A stretch of DNA of 64,000 bases from Leptospira idonii. Its GTDB lineage: Bacteria > Spirochaetota > Leptospiria > Leptospirales > Leptospiraceae. Position numbers and translations under genes: made by a program. Location: contig NZ_RQHW01000008.1 in NCBI RefSeq assembly GCF_004770995.1, positions 1 through 64,000 on the forward strand, read 5' to 3'. Numbering within the stretch: the stretch's first letter is position 1; each line of letters starts with the position of its first letter. Positions 1-9,270 of the stretch are shown piece by piece. The notes beneath the pieces are model-generated. The model was not told where the DNA came from and ran no database searches. It saw only the letters and a program-made list of their open reading frames with translations.

Positions 1-302
1 ATTCTACTTTGGACTTTACAAGTCCTATGGAATTTCGTAAGATATATGATCAAAGGATTGCTTGATTTTTCTGTCCGAATTATTGTAGGAACTCCAGTTC
101 GCCCCCGCCCTGAATAGGGTGGTGGAGGCGGGCCTTGTGGGCTTTCCCTCCCCTTGCCTCTATCACAACTTGCAAGGTTTGTCGCTTTATTGCACGATTT
201 TGCAAAATTTTTTCAAATTTCTTTCACCTTTTTGCCATTTAACTTCAAATAATCGGAGGTTCTTTGGTTGACTCTTCTTTTCTCTCCTCTGATCTGTAAA
301 AT
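1..302. other. Intergenic region upstream of the glyoxalase gene
   Basis: No convincing gene is seen in the first 302 bases. The stretch holds a GC-rich imperfect hairpin near 92-127, T-rich sequence from about 170 to 250, and a Shine-Dalgarno-like CGGAGG at 254-259 in front of a 12-codon reading frame described separately. Confidence 0.6.
92..132. repeat. GC-rich intergenic hairpin element, copy 1
   Basis: CTCCA at 92-96 can pair with TGGAG at 123-127. Inside it CCGCCCT pairs with AGGGTGG, with one G-T pair, around a GAAT loop. The 13-base core at 102-114 (CCCCCGCCCTGAA) recurs exactly at 60454-60466 in another strong hairpin. There is no T-run, so this looks more like a dispersed intergenic element than a simple terminator. 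Confidence 0.4.
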
Positions 303-306
303 ATGA
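268..306 (+). CDS. Possible 12-codon leader ORF coupled to the glyoxalase gene
   Basis: A TTG at 268 follows a good CGGAGG sequence (254-259) by eight bases and opens a 12-codon frame. Its TGA stop (304-306) overlaps the glyoxalase ATG as ATGA. The glyoxalase start has no purine-rich ribosome site of its own, so translation may reach it by reinitiation. The hydrophobic peptide has no recognisable function. Chance remains quite possible. Confidence 0.25.
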   Translation: MTLLFSPLICKI

Positions 307-725
307 AATACTTACATGCTATGATTCGAGTTTTGGATTTGGATGCCGCATTGGATTTTTTTGTAGGGATTTTGGGGCTGCAAGTGACTCGCAGAACGGA
401 TCATTCCGACGGCAAATACACACTCGTGTTTTTATCTACAGGAGAGCCGAATGCTCCGGAGATCGAACTGACGTATAACTGGGATCAGAAGGAAGCTTAT
501 ACTACTGGCAGAAATTTCGGACACCTTGCATTTGAAGTCGATCATATCTATGAGACTTGCGAAAGAATCGCTGCAAGCGGAGTGGTCATCAACCGGCCAC
601 CTAGGGACGGACGTATGGCGTTTCTTCGTTCTCCTGATTCTATCTCTATCGAACTTTTGCAAAAAGGTGCCGCTCTTCCTCCCAAAGAACCTTGGGCGTC
701 GATGGCGAATACCGGTCAATGGTGA
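303..725 (+). CDS. gloA: Lactoylglutathione lyase (glyoxalase I), VOC fold
   Basis: This is a 140-residue protein of the vicinal oxygen chelate family, which isomerises the methylglyoxal-glutathione hemithioacetal to S-lactoylglutathione in the cytoplasm. The four expected metal ligands are visible: His5 near the start, Glu55 in EIEL, His74 in GHLAF and Glu117 in SIELL. Two beta-alpha-beta-beta-beta modules fill the whole length, which is normal for the small bacterial enzyme. The start is fixed by the His5 motif. It has no Shine-Dalgarno of its own but overlaps the stop of a short leader frame. The next gene is on the opposite strand 15 bp away, so this gene appears to stand alone. Confidence 0.85.
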   Translation: MKYLHAMIRVLDLDAALDFFVGILGLQVTRRTDHSDGKYTLVFLSTGEPNAPEIELTYNWDQKEAYTTGRNFGHLAFEVDHIYETCERIAASGVVINRPPRDGRMAFLRSPDSISIELLQKGAALPPKEPWASMANTGQW

Positions 726-740
726 TCGCTTATATTCTAA

Positions 741-1946
741 TTATGAAATAAAATGGAATGCTGTTTTGACACCGACCGCTAGGATGATGACGGACCAAGA
801 CGGTAGTTTCCAGAACTGGAGTGCCAGAAACAAAAGAACCATCAAACTAAAATCTTCCTTGTTTCGAATGGAATGGCTCCAAATCGGTTGATACAATGCG
901 GCCGCTAAAATTCCCACCACACAGGCGTTAATTGCTATCATGGCCGATTTCATAAACGCATACGATTTCCATTTTTCCCAAACCGGCAAGGCAGCTAAGA
1001 TCAGTAAAAAGGAAGGAAGAAAGATCGCTGTCAAAGCCAAAGAACTATGAAGATACATATATTCTTTCGTTACTGCCGCTCCTAAATAAGAGGAAAATGC
1101 GAAGAGAGGTCCGGGCACCGCTTGCGCCGCTCCGTAACCCGCCATAAAAACATCTTGAGAAACTCCGAAACGGGAAACCACTTCACTCTCCAAAAAAGGA
1201 AGCACTACATGGCCGCCGCCGAATACTAAGGAACCTGCAGTATAAAAACTTTCAAAGATAGAGAGGGAAGTATTTTCGTAAATTCGGGAAAAGATCGGCA
1301 AAAGAAGCAGCAGCATAAAAAACAAAACGAACATCACTATGCTGGACTTGGGGATTTTTACACTCGCATTCGCAGTGTTTGCATCTGCTGATTCGGCTTC
1401 TGTGAAAATAAACTTTCCAAGAATTCCAGAAAGCAGGATTAAAATCACTTGAAGAAAGGTAAAAGGGATCAAAATACAAGCGACCATCGTAAATACGGAG
1501 ATACTCGCCTTTGCGGCGGTATTTGAAAAACGGATAGCCATATTTGCGACTGCATGCAGAACGATCGTGACTGCTGCGATTTGCAGACCTTGGATGATAA
1601 ATTCGGTTTTATCGTTGGCAAAACCGGAGATTCCTATATAGACAGCTAACATTAAAATAGCGGAAGGAAGAGTGAATAAAAGCCAAGCGATTAAACTTCC
1701 CCAAAATTTTCCGCGAATATATCCGATTGCCATTCCTAATTGGCTGCTTGCCGGTCCGGGAAGAAACTGACAGAGAGCGGTAAGTTCTACGAAAGTTTTT
1801 TCATCGATCCATTTTTTCTTTATTACGAATTCATGATGAAAGTATCCTATGTGGGCAATGGGCCCTCCGAAAGATGTGAGTCCGAGTTTGAGAAAGCTGA
1901 GGATAATCTCTTTGAAAGCGCTGGAAGAACTGTCGATTTTCTGCAT
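741..1946 (-). CDS. chrA: Chromate transporter, ChrA family (two-domain form)
   Basis: A 401-residue polytopic inner-membrane protein with the duplicated CHR domain. The first half carries the family signatures FLKLGLTSFGGP (about residues 16-27) and FLPGPASSQ (about 61-69). The second half repeats them as GGGHVVLPFLE and AVPGPLFAFSSYLG. Long-chain ChrA proteins expel chromate by anion exchange. The annotation rests on these motifs and the length; the real substrate could be another oxyanion. It is transcribed away from the flavoprotein gene at 2051, leaving about 100 bp for divergent promoters. Confidence 0.85.
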   Translation of the reverse strand: MQKIDSSSSAFKEIILSFLKLGLTSFGGPIAHIGYFHHEFVIKKKWIDEKTFVELTALCQFLPGPASSQLGMAIGYIRGKFWGSLIAWLLFTLPSAILMLAVYIGISGFANDKTEFIIQGLQIAAVTIVLHAVANMAIRFSNTAAKASISVFTMVACILIPFTFLQVILILLSGILGKFIFTEAESADANTANASVKIPKSSIVMFVLFFMLLLLLPIFSRIYENTSLSIFESFYTAGSLVFGGGHVVLPFLESEVVSRFGVSQDVFMAGYGAAQAVPGPLFAFSSYLGAAVTKEYMYLHSSLALTAIFLPSFLLILAALPVWEKWKSYAFMKSAMIAINACVVGILAAALYQPIWSHSIRNKEDFSLMVLLFLALQFWKLPSWSVIILAVGVKTAFHFIS

Positions 1947-2050
1947 GGTTTACTATTTTACTTTTTCATTCGATTTCATCCAGCTTTTTAGAACGAAAAA
2001 AGGGAAATAAATTCTATTCGGAATCGAGTCTTGTCTTAATTTGTAAATTA

Positions 2051-3289
2051 ATGCATCGTTTGGCAATATTAGGCGGCGGCGCTTCCGGTTGTTTTTCCGC
2101 AATCCAAGCCAAAGAATTCGGAAAACAAAATATATCCGTCACAATATTCGAAAAATCGAAAGAGCCACTTTCCAAAGTTAAAATTTCCGGAGGAGGCCGC
2201 TGTAATGTCACTCATCATTTATACGATCCCGAACTTCTATCCTTAAAATATCCTAGAGGGGAAAAAGAACTGCGTTGGGCTTTCGAATCCTTCCAACCCA
2301 AAGATACTGCGGATTGGTTTGCGAAAAGAGGAGTTGTTTTGAAAGCGGAATCGGATGGTAGAATGTTCCCCGTTACGGACGACTCTCAAACGATCATCGA
2401 TTGTTTTCTGACTGAGATCAAAAAAAAGAGCATAGACCTTCGATTAGAGACTGGCGTCTCTTCCGTGTTTGTTGATGAGAATTCCGAGAAAGGAAAATTT
2501 CGCATTCTTTTGGATACGGGTCATGAACTCTATTTCGACTCAGTTGTCGTTGCAACAGGTTCCAATAAAAAAGTTTGGAATTGGATGGAGGCATTAGGAC
2601 ACAAAATCGTTTCTCCTGTTCCTTCTTTGTTCACTTTGGCTTTGGAGAATACCGGCCTCATCGGACTTTCTGGGCTTTCCGTTCCGAACGCATCTCTTCG
2701 CATTCTACCGAAAGGTAAAATACAAACGGGCCCTCTTCTCATCACTCATTGGGGATTCAGCGGTCCTTGTGCACTTAGGCTTTCCGCTTGGGAAGCGAGA
2801 ACTTTATTCGAATTGAACTATCAAACCGATCTGGAAGTGAATTGGATTTATCCGGTCACATTGCAGGAGTTAGAAAATTCTTTTTTAGGATTCAAATCCG
2901 AATTTAAAAACTCCAAAATTGCCAATAAAAAATGGGAAGAAATTCCCTCTCGGCTCTGGGAATGGTTTCTGGAAACTCTCAACATCTCATCTGACAAACG
3001 TTGGGCGGATGTTTCCAAACAAGAGGTACGATCTCTTTCGGAAATCATTTGCAGATCCAAATTTAGAATGGCATCTAAGGGGGTTTTTAAAGAAGAGTTC
3101 GTCACTGCAGGCGGGATTTCCAGAAAGGAAATCGATTTTCGTACCATGCAAAGCAAACAGGTTTCGGATCTTTATTTTGTGGGAGAAACGATCGACATCG
3201 ACGGAATCACCGGCGGTTTCAATTTTCAAAACGCATGGACCACTTCTACGATCGCCGCCAAACATGTTGCTGATAAATCCGTCCGTTAA
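2051..3289 (+). CDS. HI0933/BaiN-family FAD-dependent oxidoreductase
   Basis: A 412-residue flavoprotein. The N-terminus has the dinucleotide-binding GGGASGC motif (residues 8-14) followed by the family hallmark KVKISGGGRCNVTH (about 42-55). The C-terminus has the second family signature, VGETIDIDGITGGFNFQ followed by the AWTTS stretch. Proteins of this family are widespread, with poorly defined roles that include reductases of unsaturated compounds. No partner gene is visible: the next gene, pyruvate kinase, converges with a 19-bp gap. The function is given only at family level. Confidence 0.85.
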   Translation: MHRLAILGGGASGCFSAIQAKEFGKQNISVTIFEKSKEPLSKVKISGGGRCNVTHHLYDPELLSLKYPRGEKELRWAFESFQPKDTADWFAKRGVVLKAESDGRMFPVTDDSQTIIDCFLTEIKKKSIDLRLETGVSSVFVDENSEKGKFRILLDTGHELYFDSVVVATGSNKKVWNWMEALGHKIVSPVPSLFTLALENTGLIGLSGLSVPNASLRILPKGKIQTGPLLITHWGFSGPCALRLSAWEARTLFELNYQTDLEVNWIYPVTLQELENSFLGFKSEFKNSKIANKKWEEIPSRLWEWFLETLNISSDKRWADVSKQEVRSLSEIICRSKFRMASKGVFKEEFVTAGGISRKEIDFRTMQSKQVSDLYFVGETIDIDGITGGFNFQNAWTTSTIAAKHVADKSVR

Positions 3290-3308
3290 CGACGCAACTC
3301 TATATGTC

Positions 3309-4745
3309 TTATTTGATTCTATGGATTTGAATGAAGTCCACAGTCTGTGCCACGGAACCGGGCGCTCCGGAAAGGATCACCACAGTATCTCCCGAAGAAA
3401 GTTTGCCTTCCGCTTTTAAGGTTTTGCTCATAAATGCGATCATATCGGGGAATTTATCCATCATAGGCATCACATAAGGTTCCACCCCCCAATAGAGTTT
3501 CATCTTTCTTGAGGTTCCTAAAAAAGGAGTGAAGGAATAGATCGGTTTGATGGGACGAAACTCCGAGGACAAAAGAGAAGAGTATCCCGATCTTGTGAAG
3601 TTAATGATGGCTTTTGCATTGATGGATCGTGCGATCGTTTCTGCAGCGTTTCCTAGAGCGGTTCTTTCCACTTCCAATACGGTTCGATCCATTTGCCTCA
3701 AGTGAATGAGATGGATATGGGAATCTTCCGCAGCTTGGATGATTCGTGTCATTGTGGCAACAGTTTCCACAGGATACTTCCCTGACGCGGTTTCCCCGGA
3801 TAACATTACCGCATCGGTCCCGTCCATCACTGCATTTGCCACATCGCTTGCTTCCGCTCTAGTCGGTCTGGGGTTATCGATCATGGTCTCTAACATTTGT
3901 GTGGCGGTGATGACAGGTTTTCCTTTTTGATTGAGTTTAGTGATCATTTCCTTTTGGATGATGGGAACGTATTGGCTGTCCAATTCCACTCCCAGGTCTC
4001 CTCTGGCAATCATCACTCCGTCGCAAGCGTCGATGATTTCTTCTATGTTTTGAATCGCTTCCGGTCTCTCTATTTTTGCGATGAGACCTGCGAAACTTTC
4101 CTTCATAAATTGGCGTGCGTATTCCAAATCGGAGGCTCGTCTAACAAAGGAAAGGGCAATGTAATCCACTCCCAATCCTAAAGCGAATTGTAGATCTTCT
4201 ATATCTTTTTCGGACAATGCAGGTGCTGAGATGGGAGTACCTGGCAGATTGATTCCCTTGTTATCTTTTAAAGTTCCTCCGATAACGGTTTCTAAAAGAG
4301 CTCTTTCTTTCGTTTTTGATTTCACTAAGAAAGAAAGTTTACCGTCGTCTACTAGAAGCTTATGCCCCGCCTCAATATCGTTTAAAATATATTGATAAGT
4401 ACAGCCGATCTCTTCCTTCGTGCCTAAAAAATCGGCCTTGTTATTAATATAAAAACTGTCTCCTGTTTTCAGTTCGATCGGGCCGTTGGCAAGTTTCCCC
4501 GTCCTGATTTTGGGGCCTTGCAAATCGGCTAAGATCCCGATGGGAGTACCTGCCTCCTGTTCGCATTCTCTGAGGAGTTCGTAAATCTCCTTGTGGTATT
4601 CGTGAGTCGAATGAGAAAAGTTCATTCGCGCCATATCCATTCCGGAATAAATTAGATTTAGAATCGTTTCTTTGTTTGCGGAAGCGGGACCGATGGTGCA
4701 GATGATTTTGGTTCTTTTCGTAGGAAGCTTTCTATCTTCAGGCAT
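3309..4745 (-). CDS. pyk: Pyruvate kinase
   Basis: A 478-residue glycolytic enzyme converting phosphoenolpyruvate and ADP to pyruvate and ATP. Typical motifs are the N-terminal TKIICTIGPAS, MARMNFSHST near residue 40, the active-site block AKIERPEAIQNI with its catalytic lysine, IARGDLGVEL, and the TATQMLETM segment with the downstream TRAE motif. The C-terminal alpha/beta regulatory domain is complete. The start is an ATG directly before the conserved N-terminal strand. It stands as a single gene between convergent and divergent neighbours. Confidence 0.97.
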   Translation of the reverse strand: MPEDRKLPTKRTKIICTIGPASANKETILNLIYSGMDMARMNFSHSTHEYHKEIYELLRECEQEAGTPIGILADLQGPKIRTGKLANGPIELKTGDSFYINNKADFLGTKEEIGCTYQYILNDIEAGHKLLVDDGKLSFLVKSKTKERALLETVIGGTLKDNKGINLPGTPISAPALSEKDIEDLQFALGLGVDYIALSFVRRASDLEYARQFMKESFAGLIAKIERPEAIQNIEEIIDACDGVMIARGDLGVELDSQYVPIIQKEMITKLNQKGKPVITATQMLETMIDNPRPTRAEASDVANAVMDGTDAVMLSGETASGKYPVETVATMTRIIQAAEDSHIHLIHLRQMDRTVLEVERTALGNAAETIARSINAKAIINFTRSGYSSLLSSEFRPIKPIYSFTPFLGTSRKMKLYWGVEPYVMPMMDKFPDMIAFMSKTLKAEGKLSSGDTVVILSGAPGSVAQTVDFIQIHRIK

Positions 4746-4834
4746 AGGCGAATCTTACTCTTTTTTAGTAAACCTGCAAGCAAATTGCACGGATTGATTT
4801 GACTTAGGGCAAGTTTCAACTCAAAATATAGCCA

Positions 4835-5734
4835 ATGGTTTCTAACGGTTTAGCTCTCATTTATCATTCTCAGTACAACCTCGAATTACCCGGTCATATT
4901 TTTCCTGCACATAAGTATTCTCACCTGTACAATCGAGTCAAACGTGACCCGGTTTATGCGAGTTTTGATATTCTTCCTCCAAAGATGGCGGAAGAACATG
5001 ATTTGGAACTGGTTCATACGAAAGAATACTTGGACGATTTATTCAGCTACGATCATACAGCCAGAACCATGTATTCCGAACTTCCTTTGAACAGGAGCAT
5101 TGTGGAAAGTTTTAGTTACGGAGTGGGCGGCACCATTCTTGCAACGGAATTAACCAATAAACACTCGTTTGCATTCAATATGGGGGGAGGGTATCATCAT
5201 AGTTTTCCCGACAGAGCGGAGGGTTTTTGTTATCTGAACGATATAGCGATTGCGATCCGAAAATCGAGAGAAAGTTTCCCTAACAGGAAAGCGGTCATAG
5301 TCGACTTGGATTTGCATCAAGGAAACGGTAATTCTTATATTTTTCAATATGATGACAATGTTTACACGTTTTCGATGCATCAGGGAAATATATATCCCAA
5401 AAAGGAGGATTCGAATCTGGACGTTCATCTGGAGCCTGGAACAAAAGACGATTTCTATTTATCTTCGCTTTACGAGTCATTGAGTCGAATAAAGAAGGAA
5501 TTTGATCCGTCTATTGTATACTATCTGGCAGGTGCGGATCCTTATGAGGACGACTCCTTGGGAGAATTGAAAATCTCCATGAAGGGTTTAAAAGAAAGAG
5601 ATAAGATAGTGAGAAAGTATTGTGAGGAAATAGGTGCTCCCTGCGTGATCACTCTCGCCGGCGGTTATGCGAGAGATTTCAGGGATACTGTTGAAATTCA
5701 TTTCAACACGATAGCAGCCTTCGGTGAAAAATAA
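4835..5734 (+). CDS. Histone-deacetylase-fold amidohydrolase, first of two in the window
   Basis: A 299-residue member of the arginase/deacetylase superfamily. The Zn-site motifs are present: GGGYHHSF (tandem histidines, about 117-124), VDLDLHQGNGN (about 157-167, Asp and His ligands) and the late AGADPYEDD. LAGGYAR supplies the C-terminal glycine-rich loop. The pattern resembles class IV (HDAC11-like) proteins more than the acetylpolyamine hydrolases. The substrate cannot be told from sequence: acetylated protein, acetyl-CoA synthetase or a small N-acetyl or N-acyl compound are all possible. It begins an apparent three-gene unit: its TAA overlaps the ATG of the next gene by one base, and a response regulator follows. 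Confidence 0.85.
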   Translation: MVSNGLALIYHSQYNLELPGHIFPAHKYSHLYNRVKRDPVYASFDILPPKMAEEHDLELVHTKEYLDDLFSYDHTARTMYSELPLNRSIVESFSYGVGGTILATELTNKHSFAFNMGGGYHHSFPDRAEGFCYLNDIAIAIRKSRESFPNRKAVIVDLDLHQGNGNSYIFQYDDNVYTFSMHQGNIYPKKEDSNLDVHLEPGTKDDFYLSSLYESLSRIKKEFDPSIVYYLAGADPYEDDSLGELKISMKGLKERDKIVRKYCEEIGAPCVITLAGGYARDFRDTVEIHFNTIAAFGEK

Positions 5735-6561
5735 TGAATGTGTTTTCTTCCACGGATAAAAAGAAAGAAAGTACGGAATGGTTGAATTTAGACGAACTTT
5801 CGTTAGTTGATGTTTCTCGTGAACTGAACACTTCCTTAAATATGGAACCGAGGCTTTTCAACCGGTTTCGTCAGCAAGAAGTAGAAGAACTATTGTTAGA
5901 GTCAGGACTTTTGAAAGCGGTTCAGTCCAGAGGGTTTCCCGATTCGGTTCTTTCCATAGAGGTTTTGAACGACTTCGACAATCGAGTTTACATCAAAACG
6001 AAAAATAATAAAATTCTAGTGCATATGCGTTTGAAGGTTTCCCAATTCCACCTAAAAGGGGACGACGAGGAATTTCCCATGGTCTATATCGACTGGCTTT
6101 TAACTCAGAATCTGAACTTTGCCGGATCGAAGTTGAAAAAAGAGCTTTATTTCGGCCAGGAATATCCCGGCTTGAACGTGTTGAACGAGATCACCGACTT
6201 TATACGGCTTTTGTCCCAGAGGTTGGGCACTTCCGGGGCCTTCAATGTGCCAGAGTATTTTCATGACGCAGCTTTATTTTCTAGAAAATTCAGATTCATC
6301 GATCCCGAAAAAGAAGGTACATTTCGTGCGCTCATCCGATCTTTTAAAGGAACGAATCTGAGACAGCTTTCCTCCCTCATTCACAAAAACAAAGTTTGTT
6401 TCGAATCGGGAGAACCTTATGAATGGAAGTACGGGGAAATGATCTCCTGTACCGATATTTATTTGGAAAAGAAGGTTTTCCAAGATTCTTATTTTAAAAA
6501 AGTAGAAGAAATCAAACAAAAACTTAAATTTACTTTGAATTCGAAAACTAAGTTTAAGTAA
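5734..6561 (+). CDS. Protein of unknown function translationally coupled to the deacetylase-like gene
   Basis: A 275-residue soluble protein that I do not recognise. It has no signal peptide or membrane segment. The region of about residues 30-130 alternates charged and hydrophobic strands, and the C-terminus is lysine rich. Its start overlaps the preceding stop (TAATG), which argues for a real, co-translated gene, and it is followed 14 bp later by a response regulator with a phosphatase output domain. The context suggests a role in the same regulatory unit, but nothing in the sequence proves this. Confidence 0.7.
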   Translation: MNVFSSTDKKKESTEWLNLDELSLVDVSRELNTSLNMEPRLFNRFRQQEVEELLLESGLLKAVQSRGFPDSVLSIEVLNDFDNRVYIKTKNNKILVHMRLKVSQFHLKGDDEEFPMVYIDWLLTQNLNFAGSKLKKELYFGQEYPGLNVLNEITDFIRLLSQRLGTSGAFNVPEYFHDAALFSRKFRFIDPEKEGTFRALIRSFKGTNLRQLSSLIHKNKVCFESGEPYEWKYGEMISCTDIYLEKKVFQDSYFKKVEEIKQKLKFTLNSKTKFK

Positions 6562-6575
6562 TAAAAAGAAAGAAT

Positions 6576-7688
6576 ATGGCTGATTACTCCTTTAAACCTG
6601 AAATTTTGATTATAGACGACGACTCCGAAATTTGTGAAACCTTGGAGCTGCTCATCAACGGATTGGGTTATTACGTGAGGTATTTCACAAATCCTTCCCA
6701 AGGATTGGAATACTTCGAAAGAGAACTCAATCCGATCGTGTTTTTGGACGTGAACATGCCGATGATTTCCGGATTGGATGTGCTCCCCAAAATCAAGGCC
6801 ATCGATGCCAAAACCCAGGTGTTGATGATGACGGGAGAAAGAGACATACAAACGGTCGTTTCTTCTTTATATCATAGAGCTGCGGATTTTATCTTAAAAC
6901 CGTTCCACTTAAAATCTGTGGAAGCTGCCATCGCCAGGTCTTTCGAGTATTACAATTTTCTAAAAGATAAGGAATCTCAGGACGAGGCGATCACAAGGGA
7001 TTTGAGACTTGCCGCACGCATCCAATCGAAAACGATGCAACTTCCCAAACTGAAGAAAAAAATCTATGCGGAAGTAGTTCCCGTACGTTTCGTATCCGGT
7101 GATTTTTATCAGGCAATCGCTGTGGATGAAGATAAAACTTTGATCCTTATGGGGGACATCGAAGGGCATGGGGTCACTTCCGGTCTCATCGCAATTTTAA
7201 TGACCACCATCCACAGGGAAATCGCACGTAACACATCCATCCATCCGGGCAATCTTCTCACGCGGCTCAACCATGAGCTTTGCAGGGAAATCGGAACTCA
7301 TAGTATGACGGCTGTAAGCATACTTGTGGATCATGCCAAAAAAACGATCGTGTATGCGAGAGGGGGACATCCTTTCCCTATCGTGTTCAAACGAAATTCT
7401 TTGGATACGGAACTGCTTCAGGAAAATTCGGGGCAGCTTTTAGGAATTTTGGATTCGATCGAATTCGGAGAGAAAGAAATTTCCGTAGAAGAAGGGGATG
7501 TGTTGTTTTTGTATTCCGACGGTTTGCTCGGTTCCACTTCCCATCCTTTGGTGCAGACTCTCACTCATCTTCCTGGAGGGGCTTTGCGAATCGACTCCAT
7601 GAAAAAGGAAATTGAAACCTATACGAACTATTTGGTTTCTTCTTCTAAAGCCGGTGATGACATAGCTTATTTGCTTTTAGAGATTTAA
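6576..7688 (+). CDS. Response regulator with PP2C (RsbU/SpoIIE-like) phosphatase output domain
   Basis: A 370-residue protein. The N-terminal receiver domain shows IIDDDSEI (acidic pocket), the phosphoacceptor aspartate in VFLDVNMP, the switch threonine in MMTGER and the lysine in ILKPFH. A linker leads into a PP2C-type serine phosphatase with the motifs SGDFYQ, MGDIEGHGV, GGHPFPIV, YSDGL and GDDIAYLL. Such proteins usually dephosphorylate anti-sigma-factor antagonists in partner-switching pathways; the partner is not encoded here. It is the third gene of the unit starting at 4835. Its last 44 bp overlap the 3' end of the convergent gene at 7645-9270. Confidence 0.9.
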   Translation: MADYSFKPEILIIDDDSEICETLELLINGLGYYVRYFTNPSQGLEYFERELNPIVFLDVNMPMISGLDVLPKIKAIDAKTQVLMMTGERDIQTVVSSLYHRAADFILKPFHLKSVEAAIARSFEYYNFLKDKESQDEAITRDLRLAARIQSKTMQLPKLKKKIYAEVVPVRFVSGDFYQAIAVDEDKTLILMGDIEGHGVTSGLIAILMTTIHREIARNTSIHPGNLLTRLNHELCREIGTHSMTAVSILVDHAKKTIVYARGGHPFPIVFKRNSLDTELLQENSGQLLGILDSIEFGEKEISVEEGDVLFLYSDGLLGSTSHPLVQTLTHLPGGALRIDSMKKEIETYTNYLVSSSKAGDDIAYLLLEI

Positions 7689-9270
7689 CATATTTGGTAT
7701 TCGTTTCCGTCGCTCGTGTGATGAAATCCTTATACCAAGTTTTATCTTTTGCCAATTTTCTATCGTAAGCCGATTGAAATTCCTCTCTTAACGATTTTAG
7801 TTCGGAAAGAATTTGTTCCTTCTCCGAAAAAGGACAGATTCTTTCCGTAACAAGATAGGCTTTAAAGAAAAAGAAATCCATCTTAGAGAAGAATTTTTTA
7901 TCTCCTTTTGGGAGAGAACCTATCTTCTTGCCATTTAACTCAGAATAAGCGACAACCAATTCTTTTGTGAAGACTCTCTCCGATTCGTCGTCTTCGGGTA
8001 CGATCGAAAGGGTTTGTGCGTTCCAAACGAACAAAATGCCGGTAAAGGCAAGTAAGGGCAGAAATCGAAACGCCAAACTAGGAACTTCTTTCCAAAAAAC
8101 CCACCCTAATAATGCAAAGGAAGTCCAATACACTCCCATAATATCCCAATCTCCCGGGAATCCTAAAAGAGGGTTCATGGTCAATGCATGAAGGGTGAAA
8201 CCGAGGATGGAAAAAAGAAAGATGCGGTTTTCCGGAAGAGAAAGAATCTGTTTCCATTTGTCCTTTTGGTAAAGAAAAACCGCCAAACAAAAATAAGCAG
8301 GTAAAAAACAGTTCCACCATAGAACGGAAAAAAAATCTTTCGTATGTCCTATGGAAATCATTCTTCTCCAAGGATAAAACGGAGGATGAAGTATATGGCT
8401 GCTTTGTCTATCGATGGTAGGATCTGAGAAAAATAAAAAATAGGAGAATCCCAAGACTAAAACGGAAAAACCCGCTAGGCTGCAATAGAGGAGATGACGT
8501 AACTTTTCCTCCTTAGGAGAAAATCGAAGCCATAAGTACAGAAGAACAAAGGCAAGATAGCCGGATACGATATGAAATAAAATGCATACGGATACCCAGA
8601 GAGTTGCACCTAACAAAATATAGATAGGTTGTTTGTCGGCAAGAATGGCTTTCCTCGTCCAGATCAGAAAAAATAAAACAAGAAGAGTGAGTATGGCATA
8701 GTTTTCCGCATAACCGAAAAATAACAAAGAGCCCCCTGAAACTAGAAATAATAAAATTCCGGAAAGTTCCCTGTTCTCTCTTTTTTCGGAAGGAAGATAC
8801 CAACCGATTCCCAGTAAAAAAACGATTCCGCAAAGATAGGAAACGAGTTGATAGGAAAGTTTCGCATCTATTTCTTCGCCGAACATAGGTAAAGTTCTGG
8901 AAAAGAGGCTGTTGAAAACGGTGCTTCCCACTTCGTCCAAAGCCACTTGGAAACCGAAAAGTTTTACGTCTAAAAAGCTGTTTTCCAGAAGGATGAGTCC
9001 GTCTCCCCAATTCATATTCTCCAAAGGAAAGAGGAGTGAGAATAGAAAGTAGGCTGCCAATAGGTAGGGGAGAGATTTTCCCCAAACGATTCTATCTTTC
9101 AGAAATGAGGATATTTTTTCCGATTGAAAATGAAACAGAATCTGCAAAGCCAAAAATAAGGAAGAAATCGTTACAACAGTCGTTCTACTTTGAAGTACGA
9201 ACCAGGGAGGAGTTTCCATAAAAGCAAAAAGAATATAAAATAAATAGGGAGCGGATAGAAAAAATATCAT
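7645..9270 (-). CDS. Polytopic membrane protein, glycosyltransferase-like, unknown function
   Basis: A 541-residue protein with roughly ten or more hydrophobic helices and a soluble C-terminal tail of about 110 residues. The first loop contains NWGDGLILLENSFLDVKLFG, a layout reminiscent of the acidic loop of GT-C type lipid-dependent glycosyltransferases, but no decisive motif is visible. The start ATG overlaps the stop of the upstream DUF4105-like gene (ATGA), so the two are co-translated. The 3' end overlaps the convergent response regulator by 44 bp. Confidence 0.65.
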   Translation of the reverse strand: MIFFLSAPYLFYILFAFMETPPWFVLQSRTTVVTISSLFLALQILFHFQSEKISSFLKDRIVWGKSLPYLLAAYFLFSLLFPLENMNWGDGLILLENSFLDVKLFGFQVALDEVGSTVFNSLFSRTLPMFGEEIDAKLSYQLVSYLCGIVFLLGIGWYLPSEKRENRELSGILLFLVSGGSLLFFGYAENYAILTLLVLFFLIWTRKAILADKQPIYILLGATLWVSVCILFHIVSGYLAFVLLYLWLRFSPKEEKLRHLLYCSLAGFSVLVLGFSYFLFFSDPTIDRQSSHILHPPFYPWRRMISIGHTKDFFSVLWWNCFLPAYFCLAVFLYQKDKWKQILSLPENRIFLFSILGFTLHALTMNPLLGFPGDWDIMGVYWTSFALLGWVFWKEVPSLAFRFLPLLAFTGILFVWNAQTLSIVPEDDESERVFTKELVVAYSELNGKKIGSLPKGDKKFFSKMDFFFFKAYLVTERICPFSEKEQILSELKSLREEFQSAYDRKLAKDKTWYKDFITRATETNTKYVKSLKANKLCHHRL

